Of a stretch of 64,000 nt of DNA, positions 53,810-64,000 are shown one piece after another. Both the position numbers and the translations under genes were made by a program. Origin of the DNA: Lunularia cruciata (Eukaryota; Streptophyta; Marchantiopsida; Lunulariales; Lunulariaceae); NCBI GenBank assembly GCA_948567375.1, contig OX419760.1, positions 54,932,001 to 54,996,000 of the forward strand, in the 5' to 3' direction. The notes beneath the pieces were generated by a model, which was not told the DNA's origin, did not search any database, and was given only the letters and a program-made list of their open reading frames with translations. The first letter of the stretch is position 1; each line of letters opens with the position of its first letter.

Positions 53810-56800
53810 CCATCTATGATACATCTTCAACTTATCATGGTTAATCCTATCAAAGTGTCTTCCTCCCAACTCTTTGAGATCATAGGTGTAAGTGCTCCAT
53901 ACCTTCTCCACTATGAAAGGTCCAAAGTACTTAGGCAAAAACTTCTTTTGCACTCTCTTGAATCAAATAGAATCAAACAACATTACCCAATCATCCTCTT
54001 TGAAAGGCTCCACCTTCTTCTTGCCTTGCCTCTTGTCATAGCTCTCCTTTTGTTTCCTTTGGGCCTGCTCCACTCAAGCCATAGCAACTACTCTTGCCTC
54101 TTCTAAATCCATGAGTTGTTCCTTCCTTGACTCCTCTGCAACACCTCCTTGTGCTTTCTTCAATCTCCTATGAATGCTTTGGAAGGTAGGAAGATCAAAT
54201 TGAATAGGTAAGGTAGACTCAATACCATATACCAATTGAAATGGAGAATACTTGTTGGAAGTCTTCATGGTTGTCCTATACTCCCACAAAATTGCATGAA
54301 TCTTCTTGTTCCAATGATGTTTAGCCCCCTCCATTTTTGCATCTTTGGCCAACATCATGCACAAGGTCTGATTGATTCTCTCTGCCAAGCCATTGGAATT
54401 TGGCTTATAGGATGTAGTTACTCTATGTGTGATAGAGAAATGTTGTAGCATGGTTGTAGTTATGCTTCTTGTAAACTCTCCTCTTCTATCAAAAACCAAC
54501 TCTAAAGGGCATCCAAACCTAGTGATAATGCATTCATAAAGAAATCTACCAACTTCATCTTCATCTTGTCCCCTAATTGGTAAGGTAATTAGTAACTACC
54601 ACAATGTACTGATTGTTCCTTGGGGTCCTATTGAGAGGACCTACAAAATCAATTCCCCACTTCTCAAAAGGTCCTAGCAATGGAATTGATCTAAGTAGTG
54701 GAATGGATGTAGACTTTCTAGCAAAAGCTTGACAAACATGACAAGTTTTGCAATAATCAAGACAATCCTTGAAAATCTCTCTCCAACGGTAACTTGTATC
54801 TAGAATCTTGAAAGCAATCACCTTTCTTGCAAAGTGTCTTCCACACACTAAATCTTCATGAAACTCCTTTATGAGTAGGATAGACTCTTCCTTATCCACT
54901 ACTCTCCAAAGTGGACCATCTGCTCCTTGGTGAAAAAGAATATCCTCCATCATTGTGTAAGGTCTTGATCTTGCTGCAAGGGCCTTCTTCTCTCTAGCAT
55001 GCATCCCTTCTGGATAGTTACCTCTTGTCATAAAATCCATGATCTCCTTATACTCCTTTGGAACCTCTTGAGTGATTGAGATTGTCATGAGCTCCTCATC
55101 CAGGAAGGAATCATCCACTGGCTCATTTCCATCATGATCATAGGCTCTAGATAACAAATCAACATTTGCATGATTCTTTCTTTGCCTATCCTCAATGGTG
55201 TAGTCATACTCAAACAAGAGTATCATCCACCTTGCTAATCTCCCTTCAACAATAGGCTTGTTGAAGATGTACTTCAAGGCCTTGTGATCCATGACAATGG
55301 TGGCTTTCCCTCCAATCAAGTAGTGTCTAAAGTTCTTGAGACCAAAGATCACTACCAACCCTTCTCTCTTTGTGACAGAGTAGTTCTTTTCTGCTGAAAC
55401 CATTTGCCTACTAGCATAAGCTATTAGATGATCATGCCCATCTTGGTCTAATTGACTAAGAATGCATCCTATAGCTACATTAGAAGCATCAGTGTAGAGG
55501 ATGAAAGGCTTACTCCAATCAGGTTCAGCAAGAATTGGAGTCACAATAAGGGATTGCTTGAGCTCCTCAAAAGGTTTGAGAGCCTCCTTATCCTCCAAAA
55601 TCACCATGTAATCTACACCCTTCTTCATGTAGATGGTCAATGCATAAGCCTTGTTGGAAAATGAGACGATGAATATCCTATAGTATCCAACCATCCCCAA
55701 GAATTGGTGTAACTTTGTCAAGCTTGAAGGGAATGGAAGGTCTAAGATTCTCCTCACCTTCTCGCAATCAACTGCTATTCCATCCTTGGAGATGATTTGC
55801 CCCAAAAGTAGACCTTCTTCACATCCAAAAATGCACTTCTCTAGGTTGAGCGATGCATTTGCTTCATCCAAGCATTGCAAGACCTTGATTAGGTGCTCAA
55901 AGTGCTTCTCCTTACTCCCATAGACACAAAAGTCATCAATGAAGTCTCTCACAAATTTCCTAATGAAAGGTTCAAATACCTTGTTCATGAACCGTTGGAA
56001 TGTGGCTGGATCATTGCAAAGCTCAAAAGGCATGACCTTGAAAGCATAAGTTCTCCAGGGTGTGGTGAATGTGGTGAGTTGTTGATGCTTTGGTGCAATC
56101 TTGATTTGGTTATATCCACTATAACCATCTCCAAAACTGTATATCTCATGACCTACAACCTCCTCCAAGATCTCATCAATGAATAGCAACGGGTAGTAGT
56201 CCCTCTTTGTAGCAGCATTGAGCTTCTTGTAATCCACAAATACCCAAAGCTTGCCATTCTTTTTCTTCACAATCACAATTGGAGACACCCATTCTGAATT
56301 CTCCACCTCAAAGATAAATCCGGCCTCCTTGAGCTTATCAATCTCCTCCTTCACAACCAAAGATATTGGTGGGCTAATGCGATGTTGCTTTTGGCAGATT
56401 GGTCTTGCATGTGACTCCACCTCTATCTTGTGCTCCTCCAAGGTGACTTCCTTCAAATCCTTGTAATTGAAAGCAAACATATGGATGAACTTGCGGAAAG
56501 TCTCCTCAAATTTTACATTCTCCTCCTTGGTAACATTTGGGCCATACTTGAGGGTAGGCAACCTTCTCTCTACCTCCTCAAGTGTTGATGTTGATTTATT
56601 TGGGTCCTTCAAAACCTCTAGCTTAAGTGAAAAATCCATAGCACACAAGGGATACACATCTGAATCTGATTCAAATTCAGATTCATCTTCCTTAGTGGAA
56701 GTCTTCTCCTCCATGCGTGTGTCCACACTTGAAGCTCCTTCTTCAGAATCTGATTCCCAATAATCAGAAGATGGTGTATCTGAATGTGAAGTGTTGATGG

Positions 56801-58616
56801 TGTTAGTCACAGGAATTATGACTTTATGGTTTGATGGCCCAATCTTCAAGTACCCTTTGTGCCATCGATCAGTTGTGCATGTTGCTCTCAACCATGGCCT
56901 CCCAAGAAGTAAGTCATAGCTTGAATCCTTCAAGACTTGGAAAGTCATGAGATTCTGAACTCCCATAACTGAAACTACTACCTTATCCATCACCCCTATT
57001 GGTCAAACTTGTTGTTTTTTTGCCATGCTCACCATAAATGTTGAATGTCTTGAGGGTATCATACCCAACTTCTTCATCAACCTTTTAGACATGGCATTCA
57101 TTGCTGATCCTCCATCAACCAATGCATCCTTGATGTTGTGACCATTCACTCTCACATCAATCTTGGAGGCATATTTACAAGCCTTCCATGGTGTTGGCTT
57201 GGCATCCACCACCCCCATTTATACTGGAGCTTTTGCCTTCTTCTTCCTCTTGCTCCTTGTAGAACTCAAACCGCCTCTAAGCTCCTTTCTCAAGGTAGGG
57301 TTCAAAGTAATCAATTGGCCCACTATGATGTTAGCCTTGTGACTACCAACATCCTCCAACACATTGTAGTTCCATTGTTGCTTTGAAATCAAGAAATCTT
57401 CCATCCCCAACTTCTTCCTTGGAGTCTTTGTTGTTGATGGTGTTGATGTGCCAATGCTCCTAGTAGAAATATGAGTATCCTTGCTTGGAGTAAATCCTTG
57501 AGAAGAGTGAACATCCTCTGCAAAATGAGCTCTCTTCTTCTCTTGTGCCAAAAGCTCCAAATTAAGACCCTTGGAGTTTGAGCACTCTCCCTTCTCATAC
57601 TTGCTCTCAACCACATCTATGGATGCTATCCCCTTACCTTTGTTTGGATTAGGAGCCACTTGGGTTTCACTACCTTCCTCTTTCTCTCTATTGAGTCCCT
57701 CATAACCCCTTCCTCCATGGTAAGTAGAATTTGTGCAATTCCTTTGGATGTGACCTCTTCCTCCACAACAAAACAATTTCTCTCATTGAAATTGTTGGTT
57801 GGTTGGCCTCCTATATATGGATAACTCTATTACTCCTAGGCCCTCTCCCCAGATTCTGATTCACCTCACTCTTCTCCCATAATTGCACCACATTGATCTT
57901 GAGATCTACAAGTTGTTCTGTGATGGTTTGAAGTAGATCCTTTGGTGGAGGTGCAAGAATTGGAGCAATTACTACTTGTGGTGCAACCCTTGCCACCACA
58001 GTATCAAAATTTCCACCATACTTGTAACCTTGAGGAGGATGCACAACCTCTTTCACCACTAAATCCCTCTCATCCCCTTCCAAACTCTCCTCCATACAAA
58101 TTGCAATCTTGATAGCTTCAACCTTGGAAGAAGGTTTCTCATATTTCACCTTGCTTCTTATTTTTGGTCTCAATCCTCCCACAAAATTCTTGGTGAGTAT
58201 GGCTCCTTTGCCAATCATTGTAGTCTCCATATCATCCCCACCTTCCTCAACACTATGCAAAATCTATACTCTAACTTTTTCACTCTTTCCACATAGACTC
58301 TCACTTTCTCTCCATCTCCTTGTTTGAGAAAGGAAACCTCACTCATCACTCTCTCATAACTCTCATCTAGAAGAAATTTATCAATGAGTGTTGAAGTCAA
58401 ACTCTCCCAAGACTCTTATTCCCTATCTCTCCTCTCTCTCTTTTGGTATTCTGACTCATACCATGTAAGTGTTGCATCCTCAAAGAAATCTGGTAATAAT
58501 GAGACCCACTCATTCTTCCTCCTCTCATTGTTTCCTATGCAAGCTCCCTTGAAGTCTCTCACAAATGCCTCCACATATTCTCCATCCTTGCCAAAGAAAA
58601 CCTGAAGTTTCCCCAT
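53810..58616 (-). pseudogene. gag-pol: Gypsy-2 gag-pol, broken
   Basis: Same domain order as gypsy-1. The longest open part is 54573-56993 (806 codons: protease end, RT, RNase H, integrase start). A ~20-bp deletion near 54565 removes integrase residues after YLT. Gag is split into pieces at 57219-57776, 57811-58260, 58215-58400 and 58416-58616. At both positions where gypsy-1 has nonsense codons this copy has sense codons. Confidence 0.92.
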
Positions 58617-58635
58617 CTTAACCCGTCACTATCTT

Positions 58636-59061
58636 TGTAAAAGACCGAAACCGAGGAGAGAAATAGGAGAATGGAAACTCACATTGGGACACTTGAATGA
58701 GGGAAAACTCCAAATGCCTAGCATGAGCTTTGGCTTTGGTATTTATAGGTAACATACAAGGCCCTTGAGAAGCTTCTCAAGAAGCTTCCTCAAGCCGCTT
58801 TCTTAGAGTGCAAGCCAAGTTAACTAGGAAGCTTCTCAAGAAGCTTCCTTCTAGAAGCCGTCTACTTGGCATGCAAGCTAAGCTAGTTGGAAGCTTCTAG
58901 AAGCTTCCTTCTAGAAGCTACTTACTTAAGGTGCAAGCTAAGCTAACCGGGAAGCTTCCCAAGAAGTTTCCTAGATGCTTCCGGAATATTCTAGGCTAAT
59001 TTGTCTTATGTGTTACTTCGTGAGCATGACTGACTTTGTCACTAAACTCCATATTGTTACA
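58636..59061 (-). repeat. Chromovirus B 3' LTR (426 bp)
   Basis: From TGTAAAAGACC to TTGTTACA on the plus strand. It is rich in GAAGCTTC palindromes between 58769 and 58965. The polyprotein stop codon (58996) lies inside the LTR, so the last residues are LTR-encoded. Confidence 0.92.
58740..58991 (-). promoter_or_regulatory. Chromovirus LTR promoter with heat-shock-element cluster
   Basis: In element sense a TATAAATA box is the complement of 58740-58747. Upstream of it lie GAAGCTTCTAGAAGCTTC (58890-58907, four alternating GAA/TTC units at perfect 5-bp spacing), another TTCTAGAA (58909-58916) and TTCCGGAATATTC (58979-58991, three units). These fit the nGAAnnTTCn rule for heat-shock factor binding. 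The last motif is kept as TTCTAGAATATTC in chromovirus A (16220-16232). Confidence 0.6.
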
Positions 59062-62000
59062 TATTCCCCCGCCGCTAGTTGGTGCCATCTTCGTTGCCAG
59101 TGAAGCTTCAAATTCCTGGATGGCCATTTGTGCATTGTGGAGGTGAGAAAGAGGTTCCCAGGTGGCATCATGAAGGGGATACCCTTTCCAAAGGACCTTG
59201 TACTCCGTATGTTGGCGACGGCCTCGTTGAGTGTGGCGACGCGCAAGGATACGATCAACTTCGTACTCCTCATGATCATTGATAGGGATAGGAAGAGGGG
59301 GAGGTTGGACTCGAGAGGAAAAGGAAGAGGGGTTAGGAACAAAGGGTTTCAACTTGGAAACATGAAAGACAGGATGGATACGCATGTGACAAGGCAAGGG
59401 AAGACGATAAGCATTAGGAGAGACAATTTGGGTGACATCAAAGGGTCCTATCCAATTAGGGGCAAGTTTACAAACTTGGGTATCAAGTGGGAGAGGGAGG
59501 TTACTAGAGGATAGCATGACTTTATCACCAACTTCGAAGGTGAGATCTCAACGATGGTGGTCCGCATATTGTTTTTGGCAATTCTGAGCAATAAGGGAGT
59601 GAGACTTGGCTTGTTGGAGAGATTGGGATATAGTGGTCAAGAATGTGGAAGTATGAGGAACCTGAGATGGAGGGAGAGCAAGAAGAGAATCTGGAACAAG
59701 CGGATCTTGGCCAAAATTGAGAAAGAAAGGAGAGAATCCGGTGCTTGCCTGTTTGGAATTGTTGTAGGCAAATTTGGCAGCGGCAAGACATTCATCCCAA
59801 TTGGTATGGTGAACATTGACAAAGGCACGCAACATATCCTCCAATGTACGATTTGCACGTTTGGTTTGTCCATCAGTTTGAAGATGATAGGCCGTGGACA
59901 AAGCAAGCTTGGTGCCGAGTATCTGAAAGAGTGCTTGCCAAAACTTCCCGGTAAAGCAAGGATCACAGTCGGAGATGAGTATGCGTGGCATTCCATGATG
60001 CTTGAAGACATTGTCGAAGTAGATTTGCGCTAAGGTTGGAGCATCCACGGTATCACAAGTTGGTGCCAAGTGACTTTGCTTACTAAGCTTATCCACAAAC
60101 ACCAAGATGGCGGTGTGTCCTTGTTTTGTCTTTGGCAAGGATGTGATGAGATCCAAGCTCACATGCTCCCAACAAGCTGATGGAACGGCAAGCGGTTGAA
60201 GGAGTCCACTCGGCTTCTGGTTGCTGGCCTTGTTACATTGGCAGCTCTCACACGATCGGACAAATTCTCAAACATCCCGTGTCATGTTGGGCCACCACCA
60301 TTGACGTTGGAGGGTACCCAAGGTCTTGTCCACACCCATGTGACCTCCAATGGGTAAATCATGGGCTTCTTGAAGGCGCACAAGTTGAAGATCACCTTTG
60401 GCTGGAACATAGATTCGGTCCGCATGGAATAGAAGGCCTTCCTTGAAGGAGAAGGTGTTGTACTCCTTGTCACCAGTTGTTAGCCAACCATATACCATTT
60501 GGAAGAAGGGATCTTGCTGTAGAGCTAACCAAAACTCGTTATGAATCTTGGGATCAATTGACACCGTTGTAATTGCTGCCGCAATGAGAGGAAGAGACTT
60601 CAAATCAGATCATCGTGATAAAGCATCAGGGATGACATGGAACCGACTTGGTTTGTACTCAAGTTTGATGTCAAAAAATTGGAGTTGCTCTTCCCATTGA
60701 TGATGTCGACTCTTCATGTGCTCTAGGTGTAAGGTCTGCAACAATGGCTTGTGATCAGTTTGCATGATCACTTGTTTCCCCAAGAGATAATGCCTCCATA
60801 CCTCGGTGGCATATACCATTGCATGTTGTTCTCGATCTTGAGCAGAGTAATTTCTTTCAGCTGTATTGAGTCGGCAAGACACAAAGGCAATAGGATGTAG
60901 TCCATCTGGAAATTCTTGTTGCAACACAGCTCCACTTGCAAAGTTAGAAGCATCAAAATCAACCACACAAGGTAGTTGAGTATCATATGGTTGAAGAATG
61001 GGTCTTGAAGACACCATATGCTTTAACTTCTAGAATGCTTCTTCATGCTTGGTGGTCCATTGGAAGCTTGAGTTCTTTCCCAAGAGGTCAGTCAATGGTG
61101 CAGCCACGTGAGCATAATAGTGGATGAACCGTCGGTAAAAACTGGCCAATCCATTGAATGCTTGTACTTCAGTAGCATCCTTTGGGGTAGGCCAATCAGT
61201 AATGGCCTTGATCTTCTCTTCTTCCATCTTGATCCCCTCTGATGAGATCTTATGACCCAAGATGGTAACCTACTTCTGCCAAAAAGCACACTTTGACTTC
61301 TTGCAGTAAAATTTCCACTGTCGTAGTTGTCTTAGGACTTCTCGCACATGATTCTTGTGTTCAGCCTCTATCCTACTATAGATTAAGATATCATCTAAGA
61401 ACACTACCATGGACTGATCCAATAGTCCCTCCAACACCCGATGCATCTGATCCATGAAGATTGCTGGAGCATTAGTGAGTCCGAAAGGTAGAACTCTCCA
61501 CTCAAAATGTCCATACCTTGTGCGAAAGGCAGTCTTTGGCACATCCTCTCCTTCAATAGGAATTTGCCAATAACCGCTACAAAGATCTAGCTTGGAAAAG
61601 TAGCGTGCTCCACTTGATTGATCAAGCAGGTCATCAATCCGAGGCAAGGGATATGCATTCTTCACGGTTTGCTTATTTTGAGCCCACGGTAATCAATACA
61701 GAAATGAAGTCCTCCATCCTTCTTTGGAACAAATAGTACCGGTGCTCCCCACGGAGAGGTACTATGTTGTATGAAATCCTTCTCCAACAACTCTGCAAGT
61801 GTTGCTCGCAACTCCTCCAACTCCTTTGGTGAGAGCCGATAGATTGGTCTACTCACTGGAGTACTTCCTAGCAATAACTTGATCTTGAAAGGCATACCTT
61901 GATCAGAGGGTAATCCCTTTGGCAGATCATCCGGAAACACATCTGCAAACTCCTGAACTATCTGATCAACCGTTGCTTGATGCCGCACCTGGCCCTCCTC

Positions 62001-63600
62001 AGATTGTTCTTGTGCAATTGGCTTGATCCACACCGTGAATACAGACTTATCTTCCTCCAAAGCTTGCTCTATGGCTGCTTCATTAACAAACTTCCCTTCT
62101 AGAGACTCATCTCTCTTCCAAGCTTGCTCCATGGTTGCCTTCTTGGCAAACTTCCCATCTTGGGACTCATCTCCCTTCCAGATTTGCTCTATGGCTACCT
62201 TCTCAACAAACTTCCCATCTTGGGACTGACTATTCTTAGGTGTCTTACTCAGAGGTGCCAGACAACTTAATCAGAAATTCCTACCTTGGTGTTATATTTG
62301 AATTTGACGTCAGGTCCAATCGAATTGAACCTTATGACGTTCAAGCCAAGGTAGACCCAAAATGATATCATAGTGTAGAGGTGCCACTACAAACCTCATA
62401 CACTCCAAATACTCCTTCCCTATCTTGAAGGTAATAGGATGCAAGGTGCGGAATGCAGAACTTTTTCTACCATCCGCCATCATCAAACTACTTCCAATCA
62501 CTGGCTTGATAGGAATACCCAATTCCTTTGCTACTTGCATAGATATGCAATTCTCTAAACTTCCAAAATCAACCAAAATCCTACAACCCCGATTAGATAT
62601 CGTACCTTGCAAGTGAAGCAAACTTGCATAGGTCGAGCCTTCAATCTTATTGGAACTAATCAAGCTCCCAGTAGGCGGCTCAAAATCTCCTATTGGGATT
62701 CTTTGTTTCTTTGATCATTCTATTCCACAAACTCCATCTGGGCAACTTGTCGAGGTCGCCCATTCCTAAGTGGACATTCAACAATGCGATGTCCAACTTA
62801 GCAACAATAAAAGCACCCTCCATTTTGTCGTAATCTTTCTCTATCTGCTGTGCCAAGTGGTCTTCGTTGGATAGCATCAATCTCCATTGGTACCGGTTCT
62901 TCCACTCTTGGTACTGGTAGGTTTTGTGTAGGTCAAGGTCAAGACCAAGTTGTCGCAACTAAGGAGTCAAAACGCTCAGCCAATTGCATGGCTTCTTCTA
63001 TGTTCTATGGCTCTCGCATGGTCACCTCCAATCTGGTTCATGACTTCAATCCTTGCACAAATCGATCCAGAGCTTCACCTTCTTGGATATCTGGAATTTG
63101 CATGATGATATTCTGAAATCATGTGATGTAGCTTCTCACTGAGCCAATCTGCCTCAACTTTGCCAATTTATCTCGTGCAGCTCGGGTGGCATTTATAGTC
63201 TGAAATTGACCAAGTATTGCATCCTTGAATTTTGCCCATGTCAAAATCGGTGTAACAATTTGTCATTCAGCTCTTTCTACTCGGAATTGCCACCAAAGTT
63301 TTGCCACGCCATCCAACTGGCTAGAAGCCAAGAGAATTTGTTTCCGCTCGTCTTGAAGATTGGTGGCTTCAAAGTAACGTTCACAGTCAAACACAAAATT
63401 CTCCACTGTGCCTGGAAGATTCTTGCCTTCAAACACCTTGGGTTTCGGAAATCAAATGCGATCTTCTCCATCTCGAATTGGCGCTCTGTCTATCTATTCT
63501 CGTGGTTGCTGGTCTCGTTCATCCAACAATCAAGTAAGATGCTTGATTTGTTGTTGCATTGCAAAGATAACATCCGGTATTGCCGCCATCGCTACTACTC
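58996..63600 (-). pseudogene. gag-pol: Chromovirus B gag-pol with chromodomain, few breaks
   Basis: Gag lies in 63600-62680, with a CCHC knuckle interrupted by a stop (near 62790). Protease is at 62310-62663 (ILVDFGSLENCIS, GLPWLERH), then a repeat-bearing linker (62050-62232). RT is at 62132-61270 ([21 protein letters not shown]), RNase H at 61260-60610 (VDFDASNFASGAVL), integrase zinc domain at 60603-60268, and core at 60162-59548 (SLDLITSLP, ISDCDPCFTGKFWQ, TDGQTKRANRTLE). The chromodomain is at about 59260-59110 (EVDRILARR, YKVLWKGYPLHDATWEP). The core from 61665 down shares one frame; a one-base shift lies near 61670. The chromodomain would guide integration to marked chromatin. Confidence 0.92.
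62050..62232 (-). repeat. 60-bp tandem repeat (about 3 units) in chromovirus B pol linker
   Basis: Three imperfect 60-bp units encode about 20 residues each on the minus strand, of the form ESQDGKFAKKATMEQAWK. They sit between protease and RT. Chromovirus A has only about one unit at the equivalent place (near 2450-2510), so the array arose after the copies split. Confidence 0.75.
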
Positions 63601-63844
63601 TATTCCACTACCCTCAATTTATCTAGTTGATTAACACATAGATACAACACGTTTACCGTTCTCCATAAGTTACAATTGGGTGTATCAAGGGTTCCTCTGA
63701 CACGGTGATCATATGTAGAAAATCCTGCCCAAAGCGTGAGGTGATGAATTGTGTGAAACGATGCTTTGGTAATATCTGGACATGAAAGTCCCAATGGTTT
63801 GGCGGAAGTGGATTTGGTGGTCCATAAATTCCATCCATCCCATT

Positions 63845-63859
63845 CTTGCTCTAATACCA
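63845..63859 (-). promoter_or_regulatory. Chromovirus B primer-binding site, tRNA-iMet type
   Basis: In element sense, one base after the 5' LTR comes TGGTATTAGAGCAAG, matching the initiator tRNA-Met complement TGGTATCAGAGC with one mismatch in that stretch. Confidence 0.8.
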
Positions 63860-63860
63860 A

Positions 63861-64000
63861 TGTAAAAAACCAAAACCGAGGAGAGAAATAGGAGAATGGA
63901 AACTCACATTGGGACACTTGAATGAGGGAAAACTCCAAATGCCTAGCATGAGCTTTGGCTTTGGTATTTCTAGGTAGCATACAAAGCCCTTGAGAAGCTT
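63861..64000 (-). repeat. Chromovirus B 5' LTR (partial, cut by window end)
   Basis: The first 140 bases on the plus strand match 58636-58775 with about five substitutions. The TATA-like position reads TATTTCTA on the plus strand here, so the box is damaged in this LTR. Confidence 0.9.

Larger units (their letters stand above)
53094..58635 (-). mobile_element. Gypsy-2: second copy of the gypsy-1 family, truncated at 58635 by chromovirus B
   Basis: The 3' LTR is 53094-53758. The interior matches gypsy-1 from 7048 to just before the gag start (11940). The rest, including ORF0 and the 5' LTR, would lie beyond chromovirus B, outside the window. It is inserted in the Athila-like 5' LTR after AGGAC. 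It carries many more stops and indels than gypsy-1, so it is older. Confidence 0.93.
58636..64000 (-). mobile_element. Chromovirus B: Ty3/gypsy with chromodomain, 5' LTR runs off the window
   Basis: The 3' LTR is 58636-59061, the interior 59062-63860, and the 5' LTR starts at 63861. Primer site is tRNA-iMet type. Integrase is followed by a chromodomain, which defines chromoviruses. It is inserted in gypsy-2 about 15 bases upstream of its gag start. Over the 140 comparable bases the two LTRs differ at about five positions, so it is moderately old. Pol is mostly in one frame with a few stops and shifts. Confidence 0.93.

Noticed and set aside
59554-60033. Plus-strand 159-codon frame
   Set aside because: Antisense to the chromovirus integrase core.

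Overview
The window is nuclear DNA of a land plant with a repeat-rich genome. The evidence is an intron-split alpha-tubulin gene with plant-type residues, a plant-type nuclear tRNA-Phe, a decayed leucine-rich-repeat gene, and nested Ty3/gypsy LTR retrotransposons primed by tRNA-iMet, tRNA-Glu and tRNA-Asp. Nothing bacterial or organellar was seen. The species cannot be fixed from sequence alone; the tubulin tail might suggest a non-flowering plant, but that is a guess.

Layout. (1) 1-16311 is a nest. An old chromovirus (579-3780, continuing at 15554-16311) was hit by a long solo LTR of an Athila/Tat-like family (3781-15553). That LTR was hit in turn by a ~0.73 kb solo LTR (5606-6333) and by a nearly intact, very young Ty3/gypsy element (6369-14170). 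A further Athila-like LTR end occupies 1-578. (2) 16312-26340 is the host-gene island: a possible exon fragment, an LRR pseudogene (minus strand), two copies of the last alpha-tubulin exon (19416-20072 and 22516-23172), a tRNA-Phe gene between them, and tubulin exons 3, 2 and 1 (24463-24833, 25095-25329, 25812-25904). (3) 26341-35796 is AT-rich DNA with old repeat debris. (4) 35797-64000 is a second nest: two solo Athila-like LTRs with perfect 5-bp target-site duplications, then an Athila/Tat-like provirus whose 5' LTR is interrupted by a second copy of the young gypsy family, itself interrupted by a second chromovirus that runs off the window.

The most unusual things are these. The Athila-like family has 3.7-kb LTRs whose inferred U3 region carries an ORF of about 857 codons (conserved N-terminal block, acidic middle, coiled coil), recognisable in five copies and followed by a conserved TATA-like box. 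The alpha-tubulin gene has two terminal exons of equal length that differ at many silent sites but only four amino acids, and the proximal one has its splice-acceptor region triplicated in 30-bp units. The chromovirus LTRs hold clustered perfect heat-shock-element motifs upstream of a TATA box. The young gypsy element carries an extra zinc-knuckle ORF between its 5' LTR and gag.

Every retroelement reading frame in the window is broken or incomplete, so none looks autonomous as it stands. The tubulin gene and the tRNA are the only clearly functional-looking host genes.
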